Assembly: GCA_942493365.1 (NCBI GenBank)
Contig: OW818697.1
Location: 310,001 to 374,000 of the forward strand
Length of the DNA stretch: 64,000 bases
Direction of reading: 5' to 3'
Origin: UBA8949 sp942493365
GTDB taxonomy: Bacteria; Bacillota; Clostridia; Saccharofermentanales; UBA5734
The position numbers and the translations under genes are program-made. How positions within the stretch are numbered: the first letter of the stretch is position 1; the number at the start of each line of letters is the position of its first letter. Under the pieces are notes generated by a model. It made no database searches. It was not told the origin of the DNA and was given only the letters and a program-made list of their open reading frames with translations. Positions 43,024 through 51,484 of the stretch are shown piece after piece.

Positions 43024-44313
43024 ATGAAACGAGTCAAACCCATTCAGGTCGGCATCGGTTTTGCCACCGGACGCAAAAGCTTTCAGAAGGTGCTCAAAAC
43101 CTACATCTACAGTTTTCGCGAATCCGGGCTGGTCGACAGCGAGATTGTTCATCTGAATCTGTTTGTTGCCTACGATCTCAAATACTCCAACACCCATGCC
43201 ACGGACTACACCCGCGTCAGAAATGGCGTGCGGGATATGGTGGATCATGCTTTCTTTATCGGCCGTCGCGAAATTGACGAGATGATCGATGATCTGGTCA
43301 AGCGTCATGTCATGACGCTGTCCGAAGCGCGCATGGTTTTCGACAAAGGCTACGCTGCGATGCGTAATATTATCGTTTACAAGGCCATGCTGGAAAAGAT
43401 GGACTATCTATTGTTTCTTGACGACGACGAATACCCACTGGCCGTCACCAACAACACACGATCCACAGCCATCTGGAGCGGTCAGCATGTTTTACTGACT
43501 CATTTGAAATATAATCAGCAAGCCGACATTACCAACGGCCACCACTGCGGCTACATTTCGCCGATTCCCTCCTTAACCTTCAATGAAACGATGGGCGAGA
43601 CAACGTTTCGTACCTTCATCGAGGCCATCAGCAATGATATCGTCACCTGGGAGGCCGTTCGTCAAGTCATGGACAACGGCGGCGTGACCTATGCCGACAC
43701 CTCGGTTCTGGCCGGTGAGCTGCCGGTCGAAGTGGTCGAAACGGCGCACACCAAGTTCATTACCGGCGCCAATCTGTGCCTCAACCTGACCCAGCCGCAG
43801 CGAGTCTTTGCCTTCTACAACCCGCCCGACGCGCGCGGTGAGGACACCTTCCTCAGCACCTGCCTCAGCAACCGCAAGGTCGTACGCATACCGTCTTATG
43901 CCTTTCATGACGGCTTCTCTACCTACAATCACCTTTTGGACGGCGTTTTGCCCATCCGCTTGCAGCGAATCAACGCGGATTCGGATAAAATCATCAGCCG
44001 CTTTTACAAAGCCTGTATCGGTTGGATTCGCTACAAACCGCTGCTGCTTTACATCACGCAACGCGAAAGTTATCCTGAAAAAATTCGCGAAATGCGTAGC
44101 AAGCTGGCCGTCGCACTGCCAGCTGTTTGCACCTACTTTGGCAATCCTGATTTTATGAACATCCAAAAGGAACTTAACAAATACGACCGCAACGTCGAGC
44201 TACACTATTTGACTTTCCGAAAAACGCAGGAGGTCTGGGGCCGTCTGATGCAGGAAATGGAAGGGCGCACACCGCCGGTTATTCCCGAAACTGAGTTGTC
44301 TTTAAAACTGTAG
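43024..44313 (+). CDS. Glycosyltransferase-like protein, unknown
   Basis: 429 residues, no membrane segment. GIGFATGRKSFQKVL at the start and YLLFLDDDEYPL at ~140 give a GT-A-like nucleotide-sugar site with an aspartate triad. GEDTFLSTCL at ~285 resembles the acceptor-side ED motif of family 2-like transferases. A capsular or wall sugar transferase is the best guess; no polysaccharide genes adjoin. GGAGG lies 7 bases before the ATG. Confidence 0.65.
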   Translation: MKRVKPIQVGIGFATGRKSFQKVLKTYIYSFRESGLVDSEIVHLNLFVAYDLKYSNTHATDYTRVRNGVRDMVDHAFFIGRREIDEMIDDLVKRHVMTLSEARMVFDKGYAAMRNIIVYKAMLEKMDYLLFLDDDEYPLAVTNNTRSTAIWSGQHVLLTHLKYNQQADITNGHHCGYISPIPSLTFNETMGETTFRTFIEAISNDIVTWEAVRQVMDNGGVTYADTSVLAGELPVEVVETAHTKFITGANLCLNLTQPQRVFAFYNPPDARGEDTFLSTCLSNRKVVRIPSYAFHDGFSTYNHLLDGVLPIRLQRINADSDKIISRFYKACIGWIRYKPLLLYITQRESYPEKIREMRSKLAVALPAVCTYFGNPDFMNIQKELNKYDRNVELHYLTFRKTQEVWGRLMQEMEGRTPPVIPETELSLKL

Positions 44314-44324
44314 TTTTTCCCCTA

Positions 44325-44376
44325 TTGACCGGACTGGTCAACGGGTTTAGAATAGACATTGACCGGATTGGTCAAT
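44325..44376 (+). promoter_or_regulatory. Promoter with two TetR-type operators
   Basis: -35 TTGACC (44325-44330), 17-bp spacer, -10 TAGAAT (44348-44353). Two near-identical palindromes flank the core: TTGACC-GGACT-GGTCAA (44325-44341) covers the -35, and ATTGACC-GGATT-GGTCAAT (44358-44376) lies just after the -10. A dimer on either would block RNA polymerase. Confidence 0.85.
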
Positions 44377-44385
44377 GAGGCGTTG

Positions 44386-45012
44386 ATGATGATCGAGCGT
44401 GAAGTGTCCAGCCAAAATAAAATTATTGAAGCTGCCATCAAAGTCTTTGCCCAATATGGCTATGATAAGGCATCAACAACCCTGATCGCAAAGGCGGCCG
44501 GGTTGTCAAAGGGCCTTATTTTTCATTACTTTGGCAACAAATCCGATTTGTACGCGGCAACCTACCAGTCGGCCGTGGAAATCATGATCAATGAATTGAT
44601 GGATAAAATTAACTACGATCAGCCTGATATGCTTTTGCGGCTTCGCGAATCGGTTCAGCTCAAGCTGCAGCTAATGCAAGATTTCCCAGACATTTTCGAA
44701 TTCGTCAAAATCGCCTATTATGAGCAGCCGCCCGAGCTCAGGGATAAATTCAAGCAGATTAACGCCGACCTGCTCGACCAAAGCATGGGCAAACTTTATC
44801 AAAATATCGACTATAGCCTTTTTCGCCCGGACGTCAATGTCGGCCTGGCCATGACCACCATCAACAACACGCTCGAAAAGTGGTCGGAAAATTACGTGCA
44901 AAGTCATTATCGTGAATCCCTGGCGAATTTCGACCCTGAAGATACCCTGGTCCATCTCGACGCATTTCTCAAGTTATTCCGAACATGCTTTTACAAGGAG
45001 GCAGCCCCATGA
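44386..45012 (+). CDS. TetR-family repressor of the ABC operon
   Basis: 208 residues. N-terminal TetR helix-turn-helix (KIIEAAIKVFAQYGYDKASTTLIAKAAGLSKGLIFHYFGNK in pattern), then a helical ligand domain. Start at 44386 or 44389 (GAGG 5 or 8 bases before); a TTG at 44359 lies inside the operator. It heads a TetR-ABC-permease-permease operon and overlaps the ATPase start by 4 bases, so it should repress its own operon and be released by a substrate of the pump. Confidence 0.92.
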   Translation: MMIEREVSSQNKIIEAAIKVFAQYGYDKASTTLIAKAAGLSKGLIFHYFGNKSDLYAATYQSAVEIMINELMDKINYDQPDMLLRLRESVQLKLQLMQDFPDIFEFVKIAYYEQPPELRDKFKQINADLLDQSMGKLYQNIDYSLFRPDVNVGLAMTTINNTLEKWSENYVQSHYRESLANFDPEDTLVHLDAFLKLFRTCFYKEAAP

Positions 45013-45896
45013 ACAACATCGTTGAAATCAACCAACTCACCAAATTCTACGGCAAGTCGCGCGGCATCGTCGATGTCAGTTTTGACGTGCACGAGGGCGA
45101 AATCCTCGGTTTCATCGGACCGAACGGCGCCGGCAAATCGACCACCATCCGCACGTTGCTATCTCTGATCTACCCAACCTCCGGCAGCGCCACGATCTTC
45201 GGCAAAGACTGCATCAAATACGGCCACGAGATTCGGCGCAGCATCGGCTACCTGCCGTCCGAGGTGTTTTACTACGACGGCATGAAGGTGCTGGATCTAC
45301 TCAAATACTCGGCTTCCTTCTACGGCAAAACCGACATGACGCGGATTCGCCACCTGGCCGACCTGATGGATCTTGATCTGACCCGCAAAATCGATGACCT
45401 CAGCTACGGCAACAAAAAGAAGGTCGGCATTGTGCAGGGTCTGCTACACAACCCCAAACTGATCATTCTCGACGAACCGACCAGCGGCCTCGACCCACTG
45501 ATGCAGAAAACTTTCTTCGATTTGATTCGCGAACAGAACAAGCAGGGGGCTACCGTTCTGATGTCCTCGCATATCTTGCCCGAGGTGCAAAAGCTTTGTT
45601 CGCGTGTGGTCATTATCAAGGAAGGCCAGGTTATCAAAGTCGAGGACATCAGCACCATGCGCGGCACAGCCTATAAAAAAGTCAAGGTCGAATTCGCCGG
45701 CGCGGTCCCGGCCGATTTGGCCGCCATTCCCGGGGTCGGCTCTTTTGCGCAGGAAGCAGCCGAAGTGTCCTTCCTCTACAAGGGCAACATCAATGTGATC
45801 GTCGAGAAAGTCGCCCAACAGACGCTGGCCAATCTGTCGATTGAAGAGCCCGACCTGGAAGAAATCTTCATGCATTACTATGATAAAGCGGATTGA
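45009..45896 (+). CDS. ABC transporter ATP-binding protein
   Basis: 295 residues from the ATG at 45009 with AAGGAGG 7 bases before. Walker A GPNGAGKST, signature LSYGNKKKVG, Walker B LIILDEPTSGLD and SSH switch. C-terminal ~75 residues are the extension seen in drug/antibiotic exporters of the ABC-2 type. Works with the two permeases that follow. Confidence 0.93.
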   Translation: MNNIVEINQLTKFYGKSRGIVDVSFDVHEGEILGFIGPNGAGKSTTIRTLLSLIYPTSGSATIFGKDCIKYGHEIRRSIGYLPSEVFYYDGMKVLDLLKYSASFYGKTDMTRIRHLADLMDLDLTRKIDDLSYGNKKKVGIVQGLLHNPKLIILDEPTSGLDPLMQKTFFDLIREQNKQGATVLMSSHILPEVQKLCSRVVIIKEGQVIKVEDISTMRGTAYKKVKVEFAGAVPADLAAIPGVGSFAQEAAEVSFLYKGNINVIVEKVAQQTLANLSIEEPDLEEIFMHYYDKAD

Positions 45897-45908
45897 GGGG
45901 GCGAGCGC

Positions 45909-46706
45909 ATGAACATCCTCAAATACGAACTCAAAATGTCCTTCCGCTCGTGGCTCAATTTTACCATTGCCTTGTTGGCCACGCTTTTGATTTTCGTCAG
46001 TTTTTATAACGTTTTCAAAACCGATGCCGCAGCCATGAATCAGCTTTTACAGAATTTCCCGCCAGAATTTAAAGCGGCTTTCGGTTTTGCCGATGTTAAT
46101 CTGGCCGAGATTGAAGGATATCTCAGCTTTCTGATCGGCTACATCGTTCTGGTCGGCGCAGTCTATGGTATGAAGGCCAGTCTTTCGGTGCTGTCGGAGG
46201 AGTCACGCGTCAAGACGGCGGATTTTCTGCTGACCAAGCCGGTGAAACGCAGCACCATCGTGACCAGTAAGTTTATTGCAGTCTTGATTGGCCTGATCGC
46301 GCAAAACCTGGTCTTATTCGGAGTCGGTATTTTCACGGTCGGTCTGATCACCGGCGAAACCGTCGACCCGGCGATCTACGCGCTGCTCAGTTTTTCGACC
46401 CTTCTCGTTCAGTTGTTTTTCGTCGGCATTGGACTTGCCATCGCGGCAGCGATGCAGAAAATCAAATCGGTCATGCCCATTACCCTGGGCATCGTGTTCT
46501 TCTTTTTCATCATCGAAATGATCAACCAGTCGATCATGGACAAGCCGCTAACCTACCTAACACCCTTTTCCTATTTCAAGGGTTCGGCAATACTGTCAGC
46601 GCATGGCTATGATCCGATCTATCTGGTGGTTGACCTCTTTGTATTTGTCTTTTTTACTGCACTGGCGTTCTGGGTTTACCAGAAAAAGGATGTCCATGCC
46701 ATTTAG
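45909..46706 (+). CDS. ABC-2 type permease, first
   Basis: 265 residues with six helices (~17-37, 80-102, 120-150, 155-180, 185-210, 235-256). TADFLLTKPVKRSTIVTSK is the cytoplasmic loop motif of this permease group, shared with the next gene (TADFLLVKPIRRSRAISAK). The two probably form a heterodimer. Starts 12 bases after the ATPase stop. Confidence 0.9.
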   Translation: MNILKYELKMSFRSWLNFTIALLATLLIFVSFYNVFKTDAAAMNQLLQNFPPEFKAAFGFADVNLAEIEGYLSFLIGYIVLVGAVYGMKASLSVLSEESRVKTADFLLTKPVKRSTIVTSKFIAVLIGLIAQNLVLFGVGIFTVGLITGETVDPAIYALLSFSTLLVQLFFVGIGLAIAAAMQKIKSVMPITLGIVFFFFIIEMINQSIMDKPLTYLTPFSYFKGSAILSAHGYDPIYLVVDLFVFVFFTALAFWVYQKKDVHAI

Positions 46707-46721
46707 AAGGGAGGCGAGAAT

Positions 46722-47525
46722 GTGAATATCTATCTGCAAGAATTAAGGGCCCATTACAAATCGTTTCTGATCTGGGCAGCAACCATGATCTTTCTGGTTG
46801 CCGCCGGCATGATGAAATACTCGGCTTTTGCCAAAACCGGTGAGTCGGTCAACGATCTGTTTAAAACCTTGCCGCCGGAACTGATGACGGTTATGGGCAT
46901 TACGCCGGGTATGGACCTCAGTTCGGTTGGCGTCTTCTACAGTATTTTCTTTTTGTATTTTATCCTGCTGATGAGTGTCCACAGCTGTCTGCTCGGCGCC
47001 TCGATCATCGCCAAAGAAGAACGGGACAAGACGGCAGACTTTCTGCTGGTCAAACCGATCCGCCGCAGTCGGGCGATTTCAGCCAAGATCCTGGCTGCGC
47101 TGACCTTTGTCGTTTTGTACAACATTGTCACGTTTGTCGCTTCTGCCTTGTTCGTGGCCCAATCCAACACGACAGGTCATGACCTGACCGGTCAAATTTT
47201 CAATGTGACCTCGGTTCTACTGATCGTCCAGGTGCTGTTTTTGTGTATCGGTTTCATACTGGGTGCTTGGGCGCGAAGCGCCGCGCGCGCAGCCGGCATT
47301 GCGACGGTCATCATATTAGGGACCTTCCTGCTCAAAGTTCTGATCGATCTTGAAAGTGATCTCAACTGGATGCAAATTTTGACGCCCTTTAAATACTTCA
47401 ATGCAGCTGACATCATGTTTAACAGTGAACTTGATTTTTTCTATGTTGTCCTGTCCCTGGCTGTGTCAGCTGTATCGGTCGTCGGAACCTATTGGTTTTT
47501 TCAAAAGCGCGATTTGCATAGCTAA
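46722..47525 (+). CDS. ABC-2 type permease, second
   Basis: 267 residues, starting at GTG (46722), with GGGAGG 7 bases before. Six helices and the DKTADFLLVKPIRRS loop as in the first permease, from which it likely arose by duplication. Ends with an aromatic helix and a FFQKRDLHS tail matching the partner's YQKKDVHAI. Confidence 0.9.
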   Translation: MNIYLQELRAHYKSFLIWAATMIFLVAAGMMKYSAFAKTGESVNDLFKTLPPELMTVMGITPGMDLSSVGVFYSIFFLYFILLMSVHSCLLGASIIAKEERDKTADFLLVKPIRRSRAISAKILAALTFVVLYNIVTFVASALFVAQSNTTGHDLTGQIFNVTSVLLIVQVLFLCIGFILGAWARSAARAAGIATVIILGTFLLKVLIDLESDLNWMQILTPFKYFNAADIMFNSELDFFYVVLSLAVSAVSVVGTYWFFQKRDLHS

Positions 47526-47551
47526 ATACATCAAGAAGGAGGTCATGAATC

Positions 47552-47653
47552 ATGGCGAAGAGATGGTATAACAAGGTTCCCTGGTGGGGATGGGTCTTGG
47601 TGGCGCTGGCCATCGGCGGTATTGGTTATTTGAAGTTTGCTTACATTTTCTGA
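47552..47653 (+). CDS. 33-residue single-helix membrane peptide at the end of the ABC operon
   Basis: The ATG at 47552 has AGAAGGAGG ending 9 bases before and lies 26 bases after the permease stop. The peptide starts MAKRWYNKVPWWGW, continues as one membrane helix (VLVALAIGGIGYL) and ends KFAYIF. A terminator comes right after. A good ribosome site, operon position and amphipathic, positive-inside layout support a real small protein, perhaps an accessory subunit of the transporter. No family known to me. Confidence 0.65.
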   Translation: MAKRWYNKVPWWGWVLVALAIGGIGYLKFAYIF

Positions 47654-47678
47654 TTCTGATTAGATCTTGGTCATGAAA

Positions 47679-47713
47679 ATCGCCGCGGGGTTTGTTCCTC
47701 GCGGCGTTCTCTT
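47679..47713 (+). terminator. Terminator of the TetR-ABC operon
   Basis: CGCCGCGgGG with CCtCGCGGCG around TTTGTT, followed by TTCTCTT. It can also serve the convergent DUF438 gene. Confidence 0.75.
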
Positions 47714-47731
47714 GGGCAATACTAGCTCATT

Positions 47732-48946
47732 TTAGTCGGCCAGGCGTTTCTCGCCCGTCAGGGCTTGGATCGGCGCGATGTCCTGAGTGACTTCCAGCGT
47801 GCCGAGGAATTCGCCGGCTTCACTACGGACAGCGAAGTAGCGAATGTAAACGAAGCGCTGACCCATTTTGATCCAGAAGTCTGCATGCTCCTTGCGGCCT
47901 TCGCGGAAGTCGCTGACGATTTTTTCCACGATGTGTACGCTGGCCGGCGGATGACAGTTGGCGACTTTGCGGCCAATGATGGCTTTGGTGCGGGCAAAGA
48001 TTCGGTCCTGGCCCTGAGAAAAATACTTGACGGTATCGTCCTTGTCAACGAAGGTGATGTCGAAGGGCAGGACATCCAGCAGGCGGATCATCTCTTGCAG
48101 TTTGAGCACGCCGGTCGGCAGGATCAGACTGCCGTCCAAATTGGCGGCGGACGGTTCGAGTGCTGTGTCGACTGACTCGTCCGAGGGCTTTGCCGTCCAA
48201 TCAGGCACAAAGTCGATCAAGCAATAGCCGAGTTCGGCACTTTCGGCGGCGATTTTACCCCACTCGTCGCTTTTCAGCGCTTCCAGCGCCATTGGTAACA
48301 GGATGTTTTCTTCCTTGAATATCATTTCGGTCAACTTTTCGATCGCTGTGCCCACCTTGGCTGCGGCCAAATCAGTTCCCGCATCAACAGCCGCCCTTGC
48401 GTCCTTGAGCAGCTTGCGGATTTCATCATCGACGCCCCACATGACCTTGGGCGGCGCGGTGATGCCGTTTTTCTCGAGAAACGGAAAGAGCAGGTTTTCC
48501 TTGCGCGAATAATGCTTGTCGACTTCGGCCAATTTACTTAGCGCTTCAGCCATTGTTTTGCGGGCCTGCGGATTTCCGGCAGCCAGGCCGCTCAGATTGG
48601 GTTCGATCTCTGCGGAAATGACCCGCTCCAGGGCGCGGTTTTCCCGTTTCAAGGTATGCGCCGGGTGGCCCGGTTGTTCGGCCGGATCCTGCGGCCGATG
48701 AATTTCTTCGATCGAGCCCTTGAAGACCGAGGCGTGCACATCGCACAGCCGCTGAATCTCGGCAACCGGCAGGCCGCCGGCGATCAAAGCCTGCTCGGCC
48801 GCGGCAATTTCGGAGGCAGCGACGCCTGCGAATTCGTCGGCGAATTTTTGTCGGACCTCGTCGACTGTCTTGCCGTCGTGCAACTCGGTTATTAATTCCT
48901 GTAAGACTTTGGCGCGCCTTTCGCGATTGTTGATCAACTCACTCAT
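47732..48946 (-). CDS. DUF438 / hemerythrin-like / PAS protein
   Basis: 404 residues. Residues ~1-75 are DUF438-like. Residues ~85-235 are a hemerythrin-like four-helix bundle with HxxxE sites (KHYSRKENLLFPFLE, KEENILLPMALE), suited to a di-iron centre. Residues ~290-395 are a PAS domain (LLDVLPFDITFVDKDDTVKYFSQ). Probably senses or handles O2 or NO. Last gene of the FNR-box operon; its start overlaps the DUF1858 gene by 8 bases. Confidence 0.9.
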   Translation of the reverse strand: MSELINNRERRAKVLQELITELHDGKTVDEVRQKFADEFAGVAASEIAAAEQALIAGGLPVAEIQRLCDVHASVFKGSIEEIHRPQDPAEQPGHPAHTLKRENRALERVISAEIEPNLSGLAAGNPQARKTMAEALSKLAEVDKHYSRKENLLFPFLEKNGITAPPKVMWGVDDEIRKLLKDARAAVDAGTDLAAAKVGTAIEKLTEMIFKEENILLPMALEALKSDEWGKIAAESAELGYCLIDFVPDWTAKPSDESVDTALEPSAANLDGSLILPTGVLKLQEMIRLLDVLPFDITFVDKDDTVKYFSQGQDRIFARTKAIIGRKVANCHPPASVHIVEKIVSDFREGRKEHADFWIKMGQRFVYIRYFAVRSEAGEFLGTLEVTQDIAPIQALTGEKRLAD

Positions 48947-49184
48947 GGTTGTCCTCCTTGATGATGAAGCCGCCCTCTCGGAAGGCCTGTTTAAGCTCTT
49001 CCAAATCTACACCCTTCATTTTAGCACCTTTGGGGATGGTCATAAAGCGGCCGGCGGTATTGAGCAGACCGGGGGTAACGATTTCCGGGAAACCCATCCG
49101 CGCCATGATCGGCAGCAGATCGGGGTGTGCTGTGCCCAGCTCGTAAACGGTTTTGCTCAGATCCAGGGTCTTGTCTTCAGACAT
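48939..49184 (-). CDS. DUF1858 domain protein
   Basis: 81 residues from the ATG at 49184 with GGGAGG 7 bases before. LSKTVYELGTAHPDLLPIMARMGF and TPGLLNTAGRFMTIPKG-type segments are those of DUF1858, often found next to or fused with RIC and DUF438 proteins. This version lacks cysteines. Both ends overlap neighbours by 8 bases, so it is translated within the operon. Frames extending upstream to 49310 belong to the ric gene region. Confidence 0.88.
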   Translation of the reverse strand: MSEDKTLDLSKTVYELGTAHPDLLPIMARMGFPEIVTPGLLNTAGRFMTIPKGAKMKGVDLEELKQAFREGGFIIKEDNHE

Positions 49185-49866
49185 GTTCGTCGCCTCCCTT
49201 AAGCAAAATGTTATTTTCCAGATGTATGTGCTGAAAGAGATCGCCCTCCAGCTCGACCAGGCCAGCCAACAGACGACGGTAGGTCGGGCAGGCGTCCTGG
49301 GGCGCGACATAGTCGTTGGCCAGGCGGCGCATGGTTTTCAGCAGAGCGCCGGCCGCTTCGTGCTCGGCTTTGATCTGGCGGGTCAGGTCATCCTGCTCGG
49401 CCTGGTCAGCGGCATTGTCGGCCTCGATCAGAGGGAAAAGCATGACTTCCTCCTTGACCAGATGTTGCTCGAGATCGGCGCGCAGCTGGCTGTAGAGACC
49501 ATGCAACTTGAACAGGTCGGGGTGATGGGCGCCGTGCGCCTTGAGCACGACCGTCATGATTTCGGACAGTTCGGGCAGCGCCTGCTTTAAATAACTGTGG
49601 TGCTTGACTTCAATGTAGTCGGCCAGATCGGCCGCGTCCATGGCCGTGAAGTCGGTCTGCCCGGCGGTCAGTTGCGCAGCGGCTTCGAGCTCGTCCAGTG
49701 CGTTGCCAATCGATTGGTCATCCAATCCTAGTTCGGCCAGGACTTCACCCAACGGACGATGGCCGCCGCAGCAAAAGTCGATCTTGTTGGTCCTAAAATA
49801 TGCGGCCGCCGTGGGGATTCTGGCAACGATGCTGCCGATCGGTTGTTGATTCCAATTGTTCTTCAT
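49177..49866 (-). CDS. ric: RIC family di-iron iron-sulfur-cluster repair protein
   Basis: 229 residues from the ATG at 49866 (GGAGG 8 bases before; the GTG 9 bases upstream is too near). N-terminal ScdA_N domain with DFCCGGHRPL (C32, C33), then a hemerythrin-like domain with histidines and glutamates in HHSYLKQALPE, HGAHHPDLFKLH, LEQHLVKEE, KAEHEAAG and HIHLENNILL. RIC (ScdA/YtfE) proteins repair iron-sulfur clusters after NO or oxidative damage. First gene of an operon with an FNR-type box. Confidence 0.93.
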   Translation of the reverse strand: MKNNWNQQPIGSIVARIPTAAAYFRTNKIDFCCGGHRPLGEVLAELGLDDQSIGNALDELEAAAQLTAGQTDFTAMDAADLADYIEVKHHSYLKQALPELSEIMTVVLKAHGAHHPDLFKLHGLYSQLRADLEQHLVKEEVMLFPLIEADNAADQAEQDDLTRQIKAEHEAAGALLKTMRRLANDYVAPQDACPTYRRLLAGLVELEGDLFQHIHLENNILLKGGDEHV

Positions 49867-49904
49867 TTTCAACACCTCCTGAATAAATGCTTTGTTATGC
49901 CTTC

Positions 49905-49946
49905 ATTCTAGCGGAGCAGTGCGAATCCTTCTGTGATTGCGATCAA
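49905..49946 (-). promoter_or_regulatory. FNR-type activated promoter of the ric operon
   Basis: On the minus strand TTGAT-CGCA-ATCAC (49946-49933) matches the FNR box TTGAT-N4-ATCAA at nine of ten positions. The -10 TAGAAT is at 49910-49905, and there is no -35 at 17 bp. With transcription starting 7 bases after the -10, the box centre falls near -41.5, the usual class II activator position. Confidence 0.75.
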
Positions 49947-49971
49947 AAAATCGCGCGCCGGCGAAAATATT

Positions 49972-50697
49972 TCAGCCGGCAGTCCCGGCCGCTGCCTCGA
50001 GCGCGGCACGATCGAGGAGCAGCAGCGTTTTGTTGTTAATCGTGCGGATGGTGCCCTCGTCTTCCAGGAGGCCGAGTTTGCGGCTGACGGTTTCGCGGGC
50101 GATGCCGATGTAATTGGCCAGGCCCTCGCGGCTCAACGGCAGGCGGACGACGATACCCTCCGGGTCGGGCATGCCGTATTTGCGGGCCATCTCGAGCAGG
50201 ACACCGCTAATGCGCGCTTCCAGGCTGCGCACGCCCATGTTCTGCACGGCGCTTTCCAGATGAGCCAGGCGCTCACCAAGCTCGCTGATGATCTTGCTGC
50301 CGATGACGGGATTGTCCTGCAGCAGCGCCTGAAAGTCCTTCTTGTAAAGCAGACAGAGTTTGACCGGCTCCAGCGCCGTGATGTTGTAATGGATGGTGCG
50401 ATCAAAGAGCAGGTTCTGTTCGCCGAAAAAATCGCCTTCGGAAAAGACGTACAGAATTTGCTCGCGACCATCCGGCGTGTATTTGCTGGCCTTGACACTG
50501 CCCTCATTGATAATGGCGACAAACTCGGGTTTGCTGCCCTCATCGACGATGACCGCGCCCTTGGCATAGCTGTGATGCACTGTCAGGCCGGCGATTTTTT
50601 GCAGCTCGTCGTATTCCAGGCCGGCAAAAATCGGAATGCCGTGGGTGCAGAGCATTTCCAAACAATGGGCGCAGTGGCGGTCGCAGCTTTGTGGCAT
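49972..50697 (-). CDS. FNR/CRP-family regulator with N-terminal cysteine cluster
   Basis: 241 residues. N-terminal C5-x3-C9-x2-C12-x4-C17 recalls the 4Fe-4S-binding cysteines of FNR (C-x3-C-x2-C-x5-C). Then a cyclic-nucleotide-type beta barrel (GAVIVDEGSKPEFVAIINEGSV, EGDFFGEQNLL), a long dimer helix and a winged helix (SREGLANYIGIARETVSRKLGLLEDEG). ETVSR in the recognition helix is like E..SR of FNR, which reads TTGAT half-sites; such a box lies in front of ric, the next gene. Likely senses O2 or NO. 16 bases after the preceding gene. Confidence 0.92.
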   Translation of the reverse strand: MPQSCDRHCAHCLEMLCTHGIPIFAGLEYDELQKIAGLTVHHSYAKGAVIVDEGSKPEFVAIINEGSVKASKYTPDGREQILYVFSEGDFFGEQNLLFDRTIHYNITALEPVKLCLLYKKDFQALLQDNPVIGSKIISELGERLAHLESAVQNMGVRSLEARISGVLLEMARKYGMPDPEGIVVRLPLSREGLANYIGIARETVSRKLGLLEDEGTIRTINNKTLLLLDRAALEAAAGTAG

Positions 50698-50713
50698 GGC
50701 GTTTCCTCGCAGT

Positions 50714-51382
50714 TTACTCGTATTGATGAATATTGGTTTTCACATAATTTGTCATGGCGTTTTGCAGGTCGTTCTTTTTGGCGAGCAGATAGTCGCGCAT
50801 TGGTGAGATGTCACCGGCGAAGGTTGCGCGCAGAAATTGCAGGCGCTGCGAGAGCTCGACGGCTCCGCAGGCAAAGAGACTGTTTTCAAAGGCGTCAATC
50901 ATTTCCTTGGGCGCGCTGGTCAGAGCTTGCCATAATTCGATCTGATCATTTTCGATGAAGGTATGGATCAGCCAGGGATAATAGAGCACGCGGTATTCGG
51001 GTTCCATTTCGAGGCCGACCTTTTTGCTGGCCCAGGATCGGATCGAAGAATCGGAATTGGCCAAGAACAGGCCAAAGTAGAGCGTCAGTTTTTCATTGAT
51101 CACATCGAAGGCCAGTTCGTCGACCGTAACCGAGCTTTTGCTTTTGCGGTTGTACAAGAAGAAGTTTATTTTGGCTTTGCGAATGGCGTAGGCGAGAATG
51201 TAGATGATCAGGGCGGCAATCGAAAACAGCGCCGCAGCGGCGACGACGCCCAGCACGATGACCAGGACCGATGTAGCCTCAAACAAAACATACTGCAAAA
51301 TCAGGAGGCCGATCACGATCAGGATCGCAACCGAAATAATCAGCAGGACGGCGCTTTTTTGACCTGTGTTGTGTTTGGGCAT
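50714..51382 (-). CDS. Two-helix membrane protein, unknown
   Basis: 222 residues from the ATG at 51382, with GGAGG 8 bases before; an ATG 21 bases upstream would contain that site. Helices at ~11-35 and ~40-66, then a cytoplasmic domain of ~155 residues with no motif I know (SSVTVDELAFDVINEKLTLYFG). Upstream of the FNR-like regulator and probably in its transcript. Divergent from dinB, sharing the LexA-box region. Confidence 0.75.
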   Translation of the reverse strand: MPKHNTGQKSAVLLIISVAILIVIGLLILQYVLFEATSVLVIVLGVVAAAALFSIAALIIYILAYAIRKAKINFFLYNRKSKSSVTVDELAFDVINEKLTLYFGLFLANSDSSIRSWASKKVGLEMEPEYRVLYYPWLIHTFIENDQIELWQALTSAPKEMIDAFENSLFACGAVELSQRLQFLRATFAGDISPMRDYLLAKKNDLQNAMTNYVKTNIHQYE

Positions 51383-51420
51383 GTTGCTATCCTCCGTGTT
51401 CATTTTATCACAACCGAGGC

Positions 51421-51466
51421 TTGTTTTTCGTTGCCGACCGGCCTATAATAAGAGAACATATGTTCG
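51421..51466 (+). promoter_or_regulatory. SOS promoter with LexA box in front of dinB
   Basis: -35 TTGTTT (51421-51426), 17-bp spacer, -10 TATAAT (51444-51449), then AGAACATATGTTCG (51453-51466). It matches the Gram-positive LexA box CGAAC-N4-GTTCG at all but the first base and is placed over the likely transcription start, so LexA would block initiation. Confidence 0.9.
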
Positions 51467-51484
51467 ATGTTTGGAGGTGGTCAT

